This document shows, in pieces, positions 5,725 through 6,340 of a DNA stretch of 6,340 bases. Source of the stretch: Gammaproteobacteria bacterium (GTDB taxonomy: Bacteria; Pseudomonadota; Gammaproteobacteria; Burkholderiales; Burkholderiaceae_C). Below the pieces are notes generated by a model. That model did not search any database, was not told where the DNA came from, and saw only the letters and a program-made list of their open reading frames with translations. The position numbers and the translations under genes are program-made. Position 1 is the first letter of the stretch. The number at the start of each line of letters is the position of its first letter. Location: the NCBI GenBank assembly GCA_030054245.1, contig JASGCH010000087.1, positions 1 to 6,340 of the forward strand. The letters are read 5' to 3'.

Positions 5725-6340
5725 GTGCCGTTTTACAAATTCAAGATTTGTGTGTGTCATTACCCAAGTATGCCGATCGTTCGCACGCTATTTATCGTAT
5801 CCATACTGATATTGCACAAGGGGAGACTTTGTGCATTGTTGGGGAATCTGGTTCTGGTAAATCGGTGTTGGCAACCACGGTTATGGGTTTGTTAGCACCT
5901 AATCTGCGAGTTGAAGGAGGCTCCATCAAGTTGAAAAACCATGCACTATTGGACTTAACCCAAAAAGAAATGCGGGCTTTGCGTGGTAAAGAAATGGGCA
6001 TGGTGTTTCAGGAGCCAATGACAGCACTAAACCCGGTTATGACTTGTGCTGACCAGTTGGATGAAAATTTACGCACTCACACGAATTGGAGTAAACCGCA
6101 AAGAAGGGCGGAAATTTTACGCATTCTGGAAAAAGTACAAATGCCTAATCCAGAAAGAATGATGCGCAGTTATCCTCACCAACTCAGTGGCGGGCAACGA
6201 CAGCGCATTGTTATTGCGATGGCACTTATTTTACAGCCGGTGTTGTTGATTTGCGATGAACCCACTACGGCTCTTGATGTGACTACACAAAAAGAAATTT
6301 TGAAGCTCATCAAACAATTGCAAGTCGAACAAAATTGTGC
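5721..6340 (+). CDS. DppD/OppD-type ABC transporter ATP-binding protein (N-terminal 206 aa, cut by window end)
   Basis: Cytoplasmic ATPase that powers the importer. From ATG 5721 the frame is open to the window end. Visible motifs in order: Walker A GESGSGKS (41-48), Q-loop VFQEPM with Gln97, signature LSGGQ (155-159) preceded by YPHQ, Walker B LLICDE (175-180) with catalytic Glu180, and D-loop ALD (184-186). QEPMTALNP (97-105) and DEPTTALD (179-186) are characteristic of the peptide/nickel Dpp/Opp subfamily. The H-loop histidine and the C-terminal extension lie beyond the window. This family occurs either as separate D and F proteins or as one fused double ATPase; the window does not show which. 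All catalytic residues seen are intact, so the transporter core appears functional. Confidence 0.95.
   Translation, partial: MSAVLQIQDLCVSLPKYADRSHAIYRIHTDIAQGETLCIVGESGSGKSVLATTVMGLLAPNLRVEGGSIKLKNHALLDLTQKEMRALRGKEMGMVFQEPMTALNPVMTCADQLDENLRTHTNWSKPQRRAEILRILEKVQMPNPERMMRSYPHQLSGGQRQRIVIAMALILQPVLLICDEPTTALDVTTQKEILKLIKQLQVEQNC

Overview
The window is a stretch of bacterial chromosome carrying most of a peptide-type (Dpp/Opp family) ABC importer locus. All genes are on the plus strand. Moderate base composition, Gram-negative-style export signals and the style of the solute-binding proteins point to a proteobacterium, most likely beta or gamma. I cannot name the genus from sequence alone.

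Layout: (1) 1-1172, the 3' two thirds of a family 5 solute-binding protein (SBP) gene, entering from upstream, with an in-frame TAG at 9-11 where its neighbour has a serine codon. (2) 1173-1440, a spacer with a probable Rho-independent terminator and an 18-bp palindrome. (3) 1441-3027, a complete 528-aa SBP gene with a signal peptide. It is colinear with copy 1 at a fixed offset of 1855 bp, with no indels, about 91% protein identity, and similarity that stops at the stop codon. (4) 3028-3857, about 830 bp without a convincing gene. Its first part (3043-3492) is a composite array of ~100-bp hairpin-forming repeats and 41-bp repeats whose ends are inverted copies of each other; the rest is unassigned. 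(5) 3858-4811 and 4813-5724, two inner-membrane permeases of the DppB and DppC types. (6) 5721-6340+, the N-terminal 206 residues of a DppD/OppD-type ATPase, cut by the window end.

In the expected system the SBP captures a peptide or similar ligand in the periplasm, the two permeases form the channel, and the ATPase (with a second one probably downstream) drives uptake. The permease and ATPase genes are tightly coupled (1-nt gap, then an ATGA overlap). The SBP genes stand apart, separated from them by the repeat array.

The core system is an ordinary family. The points worth a second look are the tandem SBP paralogues (one apparently broken, with differences clustered in a few segments) and the composite palindromic repeat array between the SBP and permease genes. 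I see no clear evidence of a wholly new biological system.
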